DNA of 64,000 nt from JAIEPW01 sp964471915 (GCA_964471915.1 CAYYID010000018.1:29606-93605), one strand, 5' to 3'. Shown: positions 25,680 to 35,349, numbered from the stretch's first letter. The notes: generated from the sequence alone by a model not told the origin. Program-made: numbers and translations.

Positions 25680-26630
25680 TCAGCACACCCGGGCGCGCGC
25701 CGCGGCGTACTCCGCCGCCAGCCGGTCCACCAGCGCCGCCGCCGGCACCACCTCGCGCACCGCGCCGATCCCCTGGCCGCAACCCCAAATGTCTTTCCAG
25801 GCCTTCGCGGGACGGTCCGTGCCGAAATTCATCTTCGACGGATCGCTCTCCGGCAGGTTCTCCGGATCCAGCCCCGCCGCCGCGATCGACGGCTTCAGGT
25901 AATTGCCGTGGACCCCCGTGAAGAGGTTCGTGTACACGATATCCGCGGCCTGCGCGTTCACGATCATCTGCTTATAGCCTTCGTCCGCGTTCGCCTCTTG
26001 GGTGGCGATGAACGCCGAGCCCACGTAGGCGAAGTCCGCGCCCATCGCGCGCGCCGCCAGCACCGCGCCGCCGTTGGCGATGGCGCCGGAAAGCGCCACC
26101 GGACCGTCGAACCACGCCCGGATCTCCTGCAGCAGCGCGAACGGCGACAGCGTGCCCGCGTGTCCGCCCGCGCCCGCCGCCACCGCGATCAGCCCGTCGG
26201 CCCCCTTCTCGATCGCCTTACGCGCGTGCACGATATGGATGATGTCGTGCAACACCACGCCGCCATAGGAATGCACCGCCTGGTTCACCTCCGGGCGCGC
26301 CCCCAGCGACGTGATCACCACCGGCACTTTGTGCTTCACGCACAGGGCGAGATCGTGCTCCAGCCGGTCATTCGACTTGTGGACGATCTGGTTCACGGCG
26401 AACGGCGCCGCCGGACGCTCCGGGTGCTTCGCGTCCCATGCCGCCAGTTCCTCGCGGATCCGCGCCAGCCATTCGTCGAGCATCTCCTTCGGCCGCGCAT
26501 TCAGCGCCGGAAAGGACCCCACCACGCCCGACGTGCATTGCGCGATCACCAGGTCCGGATTGGATACGATGAACATCGGAGCCCCGATAACGGGGATTCT
26601 GAGTTTGGAAAAGACCTGCGGAAGTGCCAT
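25680..26630 (-). CDS. Nitronate monooxygenase (NMO/2-nitropropane dioxygenase family)
   Basis: The 316-residue FMN enzyme has the family features RIPVIGAPMFIVSNPDLV at the N-terminus, the mid-domain GADGLIAVAAGAGGHAGTLSPFALLQEIR with the putative catalytic His of the GGHAG loop, and GAIANGGAVLAARAMGADFAYVGSAFIA binding FMN phosphate. It oxidises alkyl nitronates; the natural substrate in this genome is unknown. It is divergent from cydA with a 70-bp gap. Confidence 0.92.
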   Translation of the reverse strand: MALPQVFSKLRIPVIGAPMFIVSNPDLVIAQCTSGVVGSFPALNARPKEMLDEWLARIREELAAWDAKHPERPAAPFAVNQIVHKSNDRLEHDLALCVKHKVPVVITSLGARPEVNQAVHSYGGVVLHDIIHIVHARKAIEKGADGLIAVAAGAGGHAGTLSPFALLQEIRAWFDGPVALSGAIANGGAVLAARAMGADFAYVGSAFIATQEANADEGYKQMIVNAQAADIVYTNLFTGVHGNYLKPSIAAAGLDPENLPESDPSKMNFGTDRPAKAWKDIWGCGQGIGAVREVVPAAALVDRLAAEYAAARARVC

Positions 26631-26700
26631 AGGCGGAAACTGACCATGGTACCGCGCTTCCGCCGCCGCCCGCGCTCATGTCCGGTGTCCGGGAGACCCG

Positions 26701-28032
26701 ATGGATTCCGCGCTTGATCTGCACCGTCTGCAATTCGCGTTCACGATCACCTTTCACTACCTATTCCCGCAGTTGACCATGGGGCTCGCCTTGCTCCTGG
26801 TCGTGCTGAAAACGCTTTACCTTCGCACCGGCGACGAGCACTTCAATACCGCCGCGCGCTTCTGGGCCAAGGTGTTCGGCATCTCCTTCGCCATGGGCGT
26901 CGTCACCGGCATCCCCATGGAGTTTCAGTTCGGCACCAACTGGAGCCGCTTCTCCAAGGCTGCCGGCGGCGTCATCGGGCAGACGCTCGCCATGGAGGGC
27001 ATGTATTCTTTCTTCCTGGAGTCCAGCTTCCTCGGACTCTTTCTCTACGGCGAGAAGCTGACCGGCCGCCTCGGGCACTGGATCGCCGCGTTCCTGGTCT
27101 TCCTCGGCTCCTGGCTTTCGGGCTACTTCATCATCGCTACCGACGCGTGGATGCAGCACCCCACCGGCTACCGCCTGGGACCGGGCGGCGAGATCCTGCT
27201 CGACAGCTGGCTCGGACTGCTGTTCAATCCCTGGATCCTCTGGCAGTACACGCACAACATGCTGGGCGCGGTGGCGACGGCGTCCTTTGCCATGGCCTCC
27301 GTGGGCGCCTATTACCTGCTCAACGGCCGCCACGAGCAGTATGGGCGCACCTTTGTCCGCCTCGGCGTGATCGCCGCATTCACCGCCTCCGCCCTGCTGC
27401 TGTTCCCCACCGGCGACGGCCAGGGCAAGAACGTCGCGCGCTATCAGCCGGCGACGCTGGCCGCGATGGAGGGTCACTTCGAGACCAGCTCCGGCGCGCC
27501 CATCGCCCTCATCGGCCAGCCGGATGTCGAAAAGATGCGGCTCGACAACCCGATCTACGTGCCGAACGTGCTCAGCTTCATTACGCACCGGCGCTGGACC
27601 GCCGAGGTAAAAGGTCTGGCGGACTTCCCGCGCGACCAGTGGCCCACCAACATCGCCCTGCTCTATTACAGCTTCCACATCATGGTGGGGCTCGGCACCA
27701 TCTTCATCGCGATCACGGCGCTGGCCGTGCTGCAGCTCTGGCGCGGCCGCCTGCTCGCCTCCAAGCCGCTCCTTTGGACCCTGATGCTCGCGCTGCCGTT
27801 CCCCTTCATCGCCAACACCGCCGGCTGGACCACCGCCGAACTCGGCCGCCAGCCGTGGCTGATCCACGGTCTCATGCGCACCGCGGACGGCGCGTCGCTG
27901 TCGGTCTCGGCGGGCAACACGCTCTTCACGCTGCTCGGGTTCCTGGGCCTATACACCGTGCTGGGCATCCTGTACCTCTTCCTGATCGCCCGCCTCATCG
28001 ACGCCGGACCCAACGCCGCAGGAGGCCACTGA
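26701..28032 (+). CDS. cydA: Cytochrome bd oxidase subunit I (short Q-loop type)
   Basis: The 443-residue polytopic protein carries the haem and quinol residues of CydA. These are H19 in TFHYLFPQLTMG (b595 ligand), the Glu pair in AMEGMYSFFLESSFLG, the His in QYTHNMLGA and the Met in SFHIMVGLG (b558 ligands). The hydrophilic Q-loop is short compared with E. coli CydA (522 aa), as in CIO-type bd oxidases of many aerobic bacteria. It oxidises quinol and reduces O2. GGGAG precedes the ATG. cydB follows 3 bp later; no cydX or cydDC is nearby. Confidence 0.94.
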   Translation: MDSALDLHRLQFAFTITFHYLFPQLTMGLALLLVVLKTLYLRTGDEHFNTAARFWAKVFGISFAMGVVTGIPMEFQFGTNWSRFSKAAGGVIGQTLAMEGMYSFFLESSFLGLFLYGEKLTGRLGHWIAAFLVFLGSWLSGYFIIATDAWMQHPTGYRLGPGGEILLDSWLGLLFNPWILWQYTHNMLGAVATASFAMASVGAYYLLNGRHEQYGRTFVRLGVIAAFTASALLLFPTGDGQGKNVARYQPATLAAMEGHFETSSGAPIALIGQPDVEKMRLDNPIYVPNVLSFITHRRWTAEVKGLADFPRDQWPTNIALLYYSFHIMVGLGTIFIAITALAVLQLWRGRLLASKPLLWTLMLALPFPFIANTAGWTTAELGRQPWLIHGLMRTADGASLSVSAGNTLFTLLGFLGLYTVLGILYLFLIARLIDAGPNAAGGH

Positions 28033-28035
28033 GCC

Positions 28036-29082
28036 ATGGAACTCGTCTGGTATTGCCTGGTCGCCGTGCTCATCGCCGGCTACGTCCTCCTCGACGGTTT
28101 CGACCTGGGCGCCGGCGCCGTCCATCTCTTCGTCGCGCGCACCGAGACCGAGCGCCGCAGCGTCATGCAGTCCATCGGCCCCGTGTGGGACGGCAACGAA
28201 GTCTGGCTGCTCGCCGGCGGCGGCACCCTGTACTTCGCCTTTCCGGTGCTCTACGCCGCCAGCTTTTCGGGCTTCTACCTGCCGCTGATCATGGTGCTGT
28301 GGCTCCTGATCCTGCGCGGCATCGCCATCGAGTTCCGCAACCTGGTGGAGACGCCCGTCTGGCGGCCGTTCTGGGATGTGGTCTTCTGCGGCGCCAGCGC
28401 GCTGCTCGCGGTCTTCTTCGGCGCCGCCCTCGGCAACGTGATCCGCGGCGTGCCGCTCGACCAGAACAGCGAGTTCTTCCTGCCGCTGTGGACCAGCTTC
28501 TCGCCCGCCGACCCGCACCCCGGGATCCTCGACTGGTACACCGTGCTGACGGGCGCGCTCGCTCTGGCGGCGCTGGTGATGCACGGCGGCCTGTGGGTGG
28601 CGCTCAAGACCTCGGGTCCGGTGGCGGAGCGCAGCCGCGCCGCCGCGCGGGCCGCCTGGTGGGCGGTCGCCGTACTTACGACCGCCGTCACCTTCGCGAC
28701 CTTCTCGCTTCAGCCCAGCATCCTCGCCAACCTCGCCGCCCATCCCTGGGGCGCGCTCTTTCCGCTGCTCGCCATCGCCGGCGCGGCCGGCGTCGCCGTC
28801 TACGCGCGCAACGCGAAACACGAGCTGCCGGCCTTCCTCGCTTCTTCGGCCTATATCGCGGGCATGCTCGCCAGCGTGGTCTTCGGCGTTTTCCCGAACG
28901 TCCTGGCATCGAACGTGGATCCCGCGCGGAGCCTCACGCTTTGGAACGCCGCGGCGCCGGCCTATGGACTGCGGGTCGGCCTCGCCTGGTGGATCCCCGG
29001 GTTCGTGCTCGCGCTCGGCTACTCCGCGTTCGTGTATCGCAAGTTCGCGGGCAAGGTGACGGGCGAAGCGGGAGGGCACTAG
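28036..29082 (+). CDS. cydB: Cytochrome bd oxidase subunit II
   Basis: The 348-residue membrane protein matches CydB: VLIAGYVLLDGFDLGAGAVHLFVA, GPVWDGNEVWLLAGGGTLYFAFP and FRNLVETPVWRPFWD are its typical blocks, and about nine transmembrane helices are visible. It begins 3 bp after cydA and is expected to form the heterodimer with it. The following YdeI-like gene begins 1 bp after its stop codon. Confidence 0.95.
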   Translation: MELVWYCLVAVLIAGYVLLDGFDLGAGAVHLFVARTETERRSVMQSIGPVWDGNEVWLLAGGGTLYFAFPVLYAASFSGFYLPLIMVLWLLILRGIAIEFRNLVETPVWRPFWDVVFCGASALLAVFFGAALGNVIRGVPLDQNSEFFLPLWTSFSPADPHPGILDWYTVLTGALALAALVMHGGLWVALKTSGPVAERSRAAARAAWWAVAVLTTAVTFATFSLQPSILANLAAHPWGALFPLLAIAGAAGVAVYARNAKHELPAFLASSAYIAGMLASVVFGVFPNVLASNVDPARSLTLWNAAAPAYGLRVGLAWWIPGFVLALGYSAFVYRKFAGKVTGEAGGH

Positions 29083-29083
29083 C

Positions 29084-29668
29084 CTGGCCGCCCTCGCCGA
29101 GCTGCCGCGCGTCCCCGTCGCCAGCCGCGCGGAACTCCGCGCCTGGCTCGCCCGGCACCACGCGCAGCGCGCCAGCGTCTGGCTGGTGATCAACAAGAAG
29201 TCGAGCGGACTGCCGCACGTGCCCTACGCCGAGATCGTCGAAGAGGCGCTTTGCTTCGGCTGGATCGACAGCCGCCCCGCGAAGCTGGACGCCCAGCGCT
29301 CCATGCTCCTGCTTTCGCCCCGCCGTCCGAAAAGCGCCTGGTCGCGGATCAATAAGCAGCGGGTCGCGCGCCTGTCCGCCGCCGGCCTGATGATGCCGCC
29401 CGGTGTCGCGGCCGTGAAGCTCGCCCGCCGGAACGGAAGCTGGAACGCGCTCGACGGCGTAGAGGCGCTGGTGATCCCCGAGGATCTCGCCGCCGCCTTC
29501 GCGCGCCATCCCGCGGCGCGCTCGCATTGGGACGCCTTCAGCCCGTCTTCGCGCAAGGGGATCCTGCAGTGGATCGCCAGTGCCCGCCGCGCGGAAACCC
29601 GCAACTGCCGCGTCGCGCAGACCGCCGCCCTCGCCGCGCGGAATCTCCGCGCCACGCTCGACGCCTGA
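29084..29668 (+). CDS. YdeI/OmpD-associated family protein, CTG start
   Basis: The protein of about 194 residues matches the YdeI family: PRVPVASRAELRAWLARHHA near the N-terminus, VPYAEIVEEALCFGWIDSRPAKLD, SMLLLSPRRPKSAWSRINKQRVARL and a closing LQWIASARRAETRNCRVAQT. The family motif starts upstream of the first GTG (29186), and no ATG, GTG or TTG exists in frame between the upstream stop codon at 29057 and 29186. A CTG at 29084 lies 7 nt after GGAGGG (29071-29076), which sits at the end of cydB, so CTG initiation is proposed. The function of the family is unclear. It is translationally coupled with cydB. Confidence 0.82.
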   Translation: MAALAELPRVPVASRAELRAWLARHHAQRASVWLVINKKSSGLPHVPYAEIVEEALCFGWIDSRPAKLDAQRSMLLLSPRRPKSAWSRINKQRVARLSAAGLMMPPGVAAVKLARRNGSWNALDGVEALVIPEDLAAAFARHPAARSHWDAFSPSSRKGILQWIASARRAETRNCRVAQTAALAARNLRATLDA

Positions 29669-29678
29669 GGCTTCGGCG

Positions 29679-32093
29679 CTACCGGACCGTCCGCTTCGCT
29701 TTCGCCGCGCCCGCCGGCTCCGGCAGACTGCGCTTCAGCACGCTCTCGAACAGCCCGAAGATCCGCCGGTTGGAATCGAGGCGCGACGGCTCCGTCCGCC
29801 AGCCGTGGTCCTCCACCGGCAGCGACGCGAGTTCCCAGCCGGTCTTCTTGAGCTCAATCAGGTGCTGCACCAGCCGGATGGTGTCCTGGTAGTGGACGTT
29901 GCGGTCCTCCATGCCGTGCAGGATCAGCAGCCGGTCCGCGAAACCCTTCGCGTGGAAAATCGGCGAGGAGCGCTGGTATGCTTCGGGATCCTCGTAGGGC
30001 AGGTTCAGGATGTTAGACGTGTAGCCATGGTTGTAGTGCGCCCAGTCCGTGACGGGGAACAGCGCCGCCCCGGCGGCGAACACGCCCGGATGTTTGAACT
30101 GGGCCATCAGGGTAAAGAACCCGCCGTAGCTGCCGCCGTAGATCCCGACCCGCCGCGCATCGACGTTGTGGTTCGCGGCCAGCCACTTCGCGGCGGCGAC
30201 CGCCGAGTCGATATCCTTGCCGCCCATATTGCGGTAGATCGCCGTGCGGCAATCGCGCCCGTAACCGGACGAGCCGCGATAGTCGAGGTCCAGCACCGTG
30301 TACCCCGCTTCGACAAGAATCGAGAACAGCGGCGTCCAGTTCATCGAGCCCCAGTTGCGGAAGACGCTCTGCGCGTAGCCCGCGCCATGGACGTAGATCA
30401 CCGCCGGACGCGCGGCGTCCTGCTTCTCGGGCTTGTACAGCCGCGCGTACAGGGTATTACCGTCGGCGTCGGGAAAGGTCACGACGTCGAACTTCGCGAA
30501 CTTGTAGCTCTTGAACTCGTCGGTGTAGGAGTCGGTAAGCCGCTTCGCGGGCGCGCCCGCGCGATTTTCCATGAGGTACAGGTCCGCGGGCGACGACGGA
30601 TCGGTGAACGTCGCCGCGATCCACTTCTCGTCCGGCGAAAGCTGCGCGTTCCATACGCCTGGAGTGGCGGTGATCCGCGTCAGCGCGCCGCCCGTCACCG
30701 GCATCGCGTACACTTGCCGCTCGCCGGGATGCACCTCGCTGGTGGTCATGACGAACGTTTTCTTATCGCGCGAGAGGTCGACGTCCGTGATCTCCCACTT
30801 GCCGGAGGTCAGCGCCTTCGCCGCGCCGCCGGACGCCCGCACCGTGTAGAGCTGGAAGTAGCCGTCGCGTTCGCTGCGGAACCAGATCGTGTCGCTGTCC
30901 GCCAGCCACCCGAACGGGCCGTTCGCGAGTACCCAGGCGTCGTCGCGCTCTGCGTCCACGATCCGCAGCTTCGCCGCGGCGACATCCAGCACCGCGATCC
31001 AGCGGTCCTTGTTGTCTTGCGCGCGCATCACGCAGAACGCCTTCGTGCCGTCCTCGGACCACGCCACCGAGCCGTTCAGGTCGCGCCCGATGAAATTCAC
31101 CGCGCGCTTGTCCAGCGTCGTGTCGAGGTACGTCACCTTGCCGGACGCCGTGTCGAACATCCCCAGTTTCTGTTGCGGCTGCGCCGCACCCACCTTCACG
31201 CGCCCCGCGCCCTGGAATCCGGCGATGCCGCTGAGTTTCTCGATCTCCGTGTAGCCGCTCTTCGAGATGTACTTCGGCATGTCCGGCACCTTGGCCTTCG
31301 CCGATTCGCTGCGGTCAGTGAAGACGAAGGTCACGAACTTGCGGTCCGGGCTGAGCCTAAAACCGTTCACGGACTCCGTTTCCTTCAGGTACACCGCCTC
31401 GGGGAACTCGCCGCGCTCGCGCTTCGCGCGCGCCTTGTTCTCCTTCTCATCGGTATCGCGCTTCTTCACGATCTCGAACAACTCCAGTTGCTCCTTCTCC
31501 AGCTCGGCGTCCTGCTTGGAGAGCTTCGGCTTCTCGTCGGGGTTCGTGCCGCGGCGGAAGTCCGTCCATTGCCGCGTCTCGCCGGTCTCGATCACCCACT
31601 CGTAGAGGTTGTTGCCGCGCGTGTACACCACGCCCGCGCCGTCATGCGAGAACTCCGCGCTCGCCTCGCCATCGGCCGTGCGCGTTACCTGCCGCGTCTT
31701 GCCGGTCCGCAGATCGTGGAGATAAACGTCGCCCCCGAAGATCCACACCTTCATGGTCCGCGCGCGGTTGTACTCGCCCGGATTCGAAGTCAGCCAGCGC
31801 TTCTCGGCGTCCTCTACCTTGCGCGGCTTCGCCCCCGCGGACTTCACGTCCAGCTCATACAGCTCCGCGCGGTCCTTGCGCTCCGGGTTCCAGTTGAAAT
31901 GGAGCCTGGCGCCGTCCTCCGTCCACCGGACATTCGACGGCGCCGTGCCGGCCCATTTCTCGGGATCCCGGGAGATCGCCTCCAGCGTCAGCTTCGGACC
32001 CGCGGCCACCGGCTCCGGCGCCTTCGCCGCCGGTTTCTTCTGCGCGCTCGCCAGCGCGGCTGCCATCAGCACCAGCACCACCAACCGCTTCAT
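29679..32093 (-). CDS. S9 family prolyl oligopeptidase-like peptidase
   Basis: The 804-residue protein has a signal peptide (VVLVLMAAALASAQ). A beta-propeller region of about residues 60-520 includes a charged, Lys/Glu-rich insertion (EKPKLSKQDAELEKEQLEL). The alpha/beta hydrolase domain shows the S9 triad: Ser in YGGSYGGFFT near residue 654, Asp in LLILHGMEDRNV near 729 and His in VEDHGW near 761. It is predicted to be a periplasmic or exported dipeptidyl-peptidase-like enzyme acting on small peptides. GAGGAT precedes the ATG. The gene is followed by the convergent YdeI gene and lies 111 bp downstream of the GMC oxidoreductase. Confidence 0.93.
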   Translation of the reverse strand: MKRLVVLVLMAAALASAQKKPAAKAPEPVAAGPKLTLEAISRDPEKWAGTAPSNVRWTEDGARLHFNWNPERKDRAELYELDVKSAGAKPRKVEDAEKRWLTSNPGEYNRARTMKVWIFGGDVYLHDLRTGKTRQVTRTADGEASAEFSHDGAGVVYTRGNNLYEWVIETGETRQWTDFRRGTNPDEKPKLSKQDAELEKEQLELFEIVKKRDTDEKENKARAKRERGEFPEAVYLKETESVNGFRLSPDRKFVTFVFTDRSESAKAKVPDMPKYISKSGYTEIEKLSGIAGFQGAGRVKVGAAQPQQKLGMFDTASGKVTYLDTTLDKRAVNFIGRDLNGSVAWSEDGTKAFCVMRAQDNKDRWIAVLDVAAAKLRIVDAERDDAWVLANGPFGWLADSDTIWFRSERDGYFQLYTVRASGGAAKALTSGKWEITDVDLSRDKKTFVMTTSEVHPGERQVYAMPVTGGALTRITATPGVWNAQLSPDEKWIAATFTDPSSPADLYLMENRAGAPAKRLTDSYTDEFKSYKFAKFDVVTFPDADGNTLYARLYKPEKQDAARPAVIYVHGAGYAQSVFRNWGSMNWTPLFSILVEAGYTVLDLDYRGSSGYGRDCRTAIYRNMGGKDIDSAVAAAKWLAANHNVDARRVGIYGGSYGGFFTLMAQFKHPGVFAAGAALFPVTDWAHYNHGYTSNILNLPYEDPEAYQRSSPIFHAKGFADRLLILHGMEDRNVHYQDTIRLVQHLIELKKTGWELASLPVEDHGWRTEPSRLDSNRRIFGLFESVLKRSLPEPAGAAKAKRTVR

Positions 32094-32204
32094 ATCCTCA
32101 CAGCTCCTTCTTTCCGTCTGCCACTCACAGCATCGCCACGACCGAAACGGGGCCGCGACCGTCAGGGAGCGGCAAGCACAGCAAAACGGGCAACCGCGCC
32201 GCCC

Positions 32205-33848
32205 TCAAACCTTCTTGGCGTACTCGTTGACGATATAGTCGCAGGACCGGACCGTAATCGCCATCATCGTCAAAGTAGGATTCTGACACGCCACGGAGAC
32301 ATAGCAAGCCCCATCCGTCACAAATACGTTCTCCACGTCCCACATCTGGTTGTATTTGTTCAAAACACTCGTCTTCCGGTCCGTCCCCATGCGCGCCGTG
32401 CCCACCTCGTGGATACAGAACCCCGGCACCGACACCCGCCCCGACATCTGCACGTCCTTCGCGCCCGCGGCTTCGAGCATTTCCGCCGCCTGTTCCCGCC
32501 CGTCCTGCCACAGCTTCAATTCGTTATCGCTCCACGCCATGCTGACCTTCAGCACCGGGATGCCCCACGCATCCACGCGGTTCGGATCGATCTCCACGCG
32601 GTTCTCCTTGCGCGGCAGGCACTCGCCCCACACCCCCAGCGAGATCCCGAACACGCCCTCGCGCACCGCGTTCTTGTAATCCTTCCCGAAACCCTCCGCG
32701 CCGAACTGGAAGGCCGGCGAGCTGCCGCCCTGGTACCCGTAGCCGCGGATGAAGCCGTTCGTCGACTTCTCCTTCACGTTCCGGAACCGCGGAACGTAGA
32801 TCCCGTTTGGCCGCCGCGGGGACCCCGCCCACGGCTTCGCCTCCAGGTCCGGTATGATCCCCCGCGCACCGCCTTCGAAAATGTGATCCATCAGGTACCG
32901 GCCCAGCGCGTCGTTGTCGCCGCCGATCTTCGAGTTCAGGAGCAGCCGCGTCGATTCGAGCGTCGAAGCGCACAGCACGACAATCTTCGCCTTCACCTCG
33001 CGCGGCATCCGCGACTGCCGGTCGATATATGCCACGCCCGTCGCCTTGCCGCCGGTGGTGTTCACGCGCGCCGCCACCGCGTCCGTAATCAGCGTGAAGC
33101 GCCCCGTCTTTTGCGCATCGGCGATCGTCGTCCACGGGCTCGAGAAGTACGAGAACGTCCCGCAGCCCTGCTCGCACGGGCCGCAGTAATGGCACGCCGC
33201 CCTCCCATTGTGGTTCCGCGTCAGCACCGCCGCCCGCCCGATGGTCATCACCCGGTCGAACTTCTTCTTCATCGAGTCGCGCAGGATCAGTTCCCCGCAC
33301 GTCATATCCATCGGCGGCAGAAACTGCCCGTCCGGAAGCTGTGCCAGCCCTTCCGCTTGCCCGCTGATGCCGACGTACTTCTCCACCAGGTCGTAGTAGG
33401 GCGCCAGCTCCGCGTACGAGATCGGCCAGTCGTCGCCGTAGCCGTCATGCGACGCCGCCTTGAAATCCAGATCGCTCATCCGGTAGCTCTGGCGGCCCCA
33501 GCTCAGCGTCCGCCCGCCCAGCGCCCGCTGGCGGATCCAGTGGAACGGCTGGTCCTGCGTGTAGGGATTCTCGAGGTCGTTCACGAACCACTGGTGGTTC
33601 GACTCGCGGCAGGCGTAGCAGAGGGATTGGATGGGCCGTTCGCGCCGCAGCGGGATCTTCGATTCCAGGTACGGAAGCTGCCACGGCTGCAGGTGCTCGG
33701 TGAACTGCTGCGGCGTGGTCTTGGCCCCCGCTTCCAGCATCACCACGCGCATCCCGGCCTCGGTCAGCCGCTTCGCCGCCCAGCCCCCGGTAGCGCCGCT
33801 GCCCACGACGATCGCATCGAACGACTCCGGCGGCCGCTGAATCTGCAT
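32205..33848 (-). CDS. GMC family oxidoreductase
   Basis: The 547-residue FAD enzyme has the dinucleotide-binding motif DAIVVGSGATGGWAAKRL near residue 12, the SYRMSD and LGRYLMDHIFEGG regions, and the C-terminal GMC segment with HEVGTARMG and DGACYVSVACQNPTLT. A Cys-rich segment CHYCGPCEQGC near residue 218 resembles that of gluconate 2-dehydrogenase-type flavoproteins and may interact with an electron carrier. In-frame codons upstream of 33848 do not fit, and a TATACT box sits 6 nt before ATG 33848. No partner cytochrome is adjacent. The substrate is unknown, possibly a sugar or alcohol. Confidence 0.9.
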   Translation of the reverse strand: MQIQRPPESFDAIVVGSGATGGWAAKRLTEAGMRVVMLEAGAKTTPQQFTEHLQPWQLPYLESKIPLRRERPIQSLCYACRESNHQWFVNDLENPYTQDQPFHWIRQRALGGRTLSWGRQSYRMSDLDFKAASHDGYGDDWPISYAELAPYYDLVEKYVGISGQAEGLAQLPDGQFLPPMDMTCGELILRDSMKKKFDRVMTIGRAAVLTRNHNGRAACHYCGPCEQGCGTFSYFSSPWTTIADAQKTGRFTLITDAVAARVNTTGGKATGVAYIDRQSRMPREVKAKIVVLCASTLESTRLLLNSKIGGDNDALGRYLMDHIFEGGARGIIPDLEAKPWAGSPRRPNGIYVPRFRNVKEKSTNGFIRGYGYQGGSSPAFQFGAEGFGKDYKNAVREGVFGISLGVWGECLPRKENRVEIDPNRVDAWGIPVLKVSMAWSDNELKLWQDGREQAAEMLEAAGAKDVQMSGRVSVPGFCIHEVGTARMGTDRKTSVLNKYNQMWDVENVFVTDGACYVSVACQNPTLTMMAITVRSCDYIVNEYAKKV

Positions 33849-33854
33849 GCGGCG

Positions 33855-33860
33855 AGTATA
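33855..33860 (-). promoter_or_regulatory. TATACT -10 box, 6 nt before the GMC ATG
   Basis: The minus-strand TATACT is followed by 6 nt and then ATG 33848, a leaderless geometry. A TTGGTT lies 19 nt upstream and could be a weak -35. It overlaps the divergent promoter region at 33875-33903. Confidence 0.5.
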
Positions 33861-33874
33861 ACAATCGGGGCCAA

Positions 33875-33903
33875 TTGAGAACCAATTCACCGGACGCTAT
33901 ACT
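33875..33903 (+). promoter_or_regulatory. Canonical promoter TTGAGA-17-TATACT
   Basis: TTGAGA (33875-33880) and TATACT (33898-33903) are separated by exactly 17 nt. The ATG at 33922 follows an AGAGGAG Shine-Dalgarno sequence, so this is a normal leadered start. It is divergent from the GMC promoter 15 bp away, which makes it a useful contrast to the leaderless type. Confidence 0.7.
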
Positions 33904-33921
33904 CGGCCAAGAGGAGCAACA

Positions 33922-35349
33922 ATGCGGTTACCGCTCCCTATTTGCGCGCTTGTCTTCGTCCAGGCGGCCCTGGGGCAACCCGAGCGAACCGCGCGTGAGG
34001 GCGGCGCCGGCGTGCAGAGACAGCTCGATGCCGCGCGCACGCGAGCCTTCTCACTTCCGGCGGAATTGGGCGCGGATTACCTCTACGAAACCGGCTCCCG
34101 CTTCCCGCTCACTCGCGACCAGCGGATCGAGCTGGTCCGGCAGATCCTCGAGATGGCGCGCCAGGCCGAGCACCCGGTTCCTCTCGACTTCGTGGGCGGC
34201 ATCAATGCGGACTCCGTAGCGGCCCGCACCGTCGCGGCCTCCGCCCAGGGGCTCGACCACGCGTCGCTCACCGGCCGGGCCTTGATTCTGCTCGGTCCAG
34301 CTTCAGCCGACATCACGCGCGAGGCGCTGGACGAATTGTTACGGCTGCGTCTGCCCGACACCGGGTGCGAAGCGTGTTTCTCGCCCGATCCGCGCGTGAT
34401 CTACACCACCTTCGCAAAGGAGATCGTCCACGCCTATTCGCCCGAGGAGCGGAGGGAGGAGCGGCATCTCGATCTGATCCGCCGCGCGGTCCTCAGCATG
34501 CACTCGCCCGCGCAGATCCACGGCATCGCCACCCTGCTAACTGCGCTCGACCTTACCGCCGCGCAGCGCCAATCGCTCATCGGGCTGTTCGGCGGCGCCC
34601 TTCAGGCGATCCCCCGCAACGACCGGGCCTTTGCCAAGGCCATGTCCAGCGGCACGGTCTTCAATTCCGTGCTCGCGCTCCCCGACTTGGCCCCGGCCCA
34701 AAGCGCTTTCGCCAACCAATGGCGGGATTACGTGAATGCCGCTTCGCCGCTCAACGCCTGCCGCGACTTCTGGTCAGGCGCCATCGTGCAACGCATTGCC
34801 GAGGGATTCCAACGGGCTTTTAGCGAGGGCCGCAAGGATGCGCAGGTCCGGCCGCTGACCGAATGGACCAAGCCGGACCAGTTGACCGCCTGCCAGTCGA
34901 GCCCGTTCCAACTGCGGGAGACCGACCAGATCTATCGCGAACTCGGCCGGCTCGCTCCGCTCTTCGGCGAGGGTCCGGCGAGCGAACTGGAACGCGACGC
35001 CCTGGTGCGGCAGTTCGACAACACGGCCAGCAAGCTGGCGGCCCTGGGTTGCGACAATCGCGCGGACTCCCGGGCCTGCCTGCACCGTACGTTCGCCGCG
35101 CTGACGCGGATCCTGGACGTGGCCCCCGATGACGTCCGGCGGCGGACGGTCCTCGGCGTCGGCGTCGCGAAGTTCGCGCAAATGCGGTATCTCGAAAGGA
35201 GCTTCACCTACTGGCTCGCGTACGCCTCGGACTTCCTCAGCCGGGTCTCGGCGGTGGACCGTCCGTTCGTAACCGCGAAGATCCGCGAAACTGGCGACGA
35301 CGCCTTCCTCGCCGCGGCGGAGCTACGTTACAAGATTCACGGCAACTAG
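33922..35349 (+). CDS. Exported hypothetical protein (475 aa)
   Basis: I do not recognise the family. The protein has a signal peptide (LPICALVFVQAALGQ) and then a long, mainly helical body with several Cys residues (TGCEACFSPD near residue 155, NACRDFWSG near 280, LTACQSS near 320, LGCDNRADSRACLH near 375), which suggests disulfides in the periplasm. Repeated hydrophobic/Arg/Glu heptads suggest a helical repeat fold. The start is supported by AGAGGAG and a TTGAGA-17-TATACT promoter. Its stop codon shares the palindromic CTAG at 35346-35349 with the convergent aminotransferase gene. The neighbours do not indicate a role. Confidence 0.75.
   Translation: MRLPLPICALVFVQAALGQPERTAREGGAGVQRQLDAARTRAFSLPAELGADYLYETGSRFPLTRDQRIELVRQILEMARQAEHPVPLDFVGGINADSVAARTVAASAQGLDHASLTGRALILLGPASADITREALDELLRLRLPDTGCEACFSPDPRVIYTTFAKEIVHAYSPEERREERHLDLIRRAVLSMHSPAQIHGIATLLTALDLTAAQRQSLIGLFGGALQAIPRNDRAFAKAMSSGTVFNSVLALPDLAPAQSAFANQWRDYVNAASPLNACRDFWSGAIVQRIAEGFQRAFSEGRKDAQVRPLTEWTKPDQLTACQSSPFQLRETDQIYRELGRLAPLFGEGPASELERDALVRQFDNTASKLAALGCDNRADSRACLHRTFAALTRILDVAPDDVRRRTVLGVGVAKFAQMRYLERSFTYWLAYASDFLSRVSAVDRPFVTAKIRETGDDAFLAAAELRYKIHGN

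Noticed and set aside
29580..33878. Very long plus-strand open frame (about 1430 codons) antisense to the S9 and GMC genes
   Set aside because: Arg/His/Leu/Val-rich translation typical of the antisense shadow of GC-rich codon usage; the two minus-strand genes are convincing.
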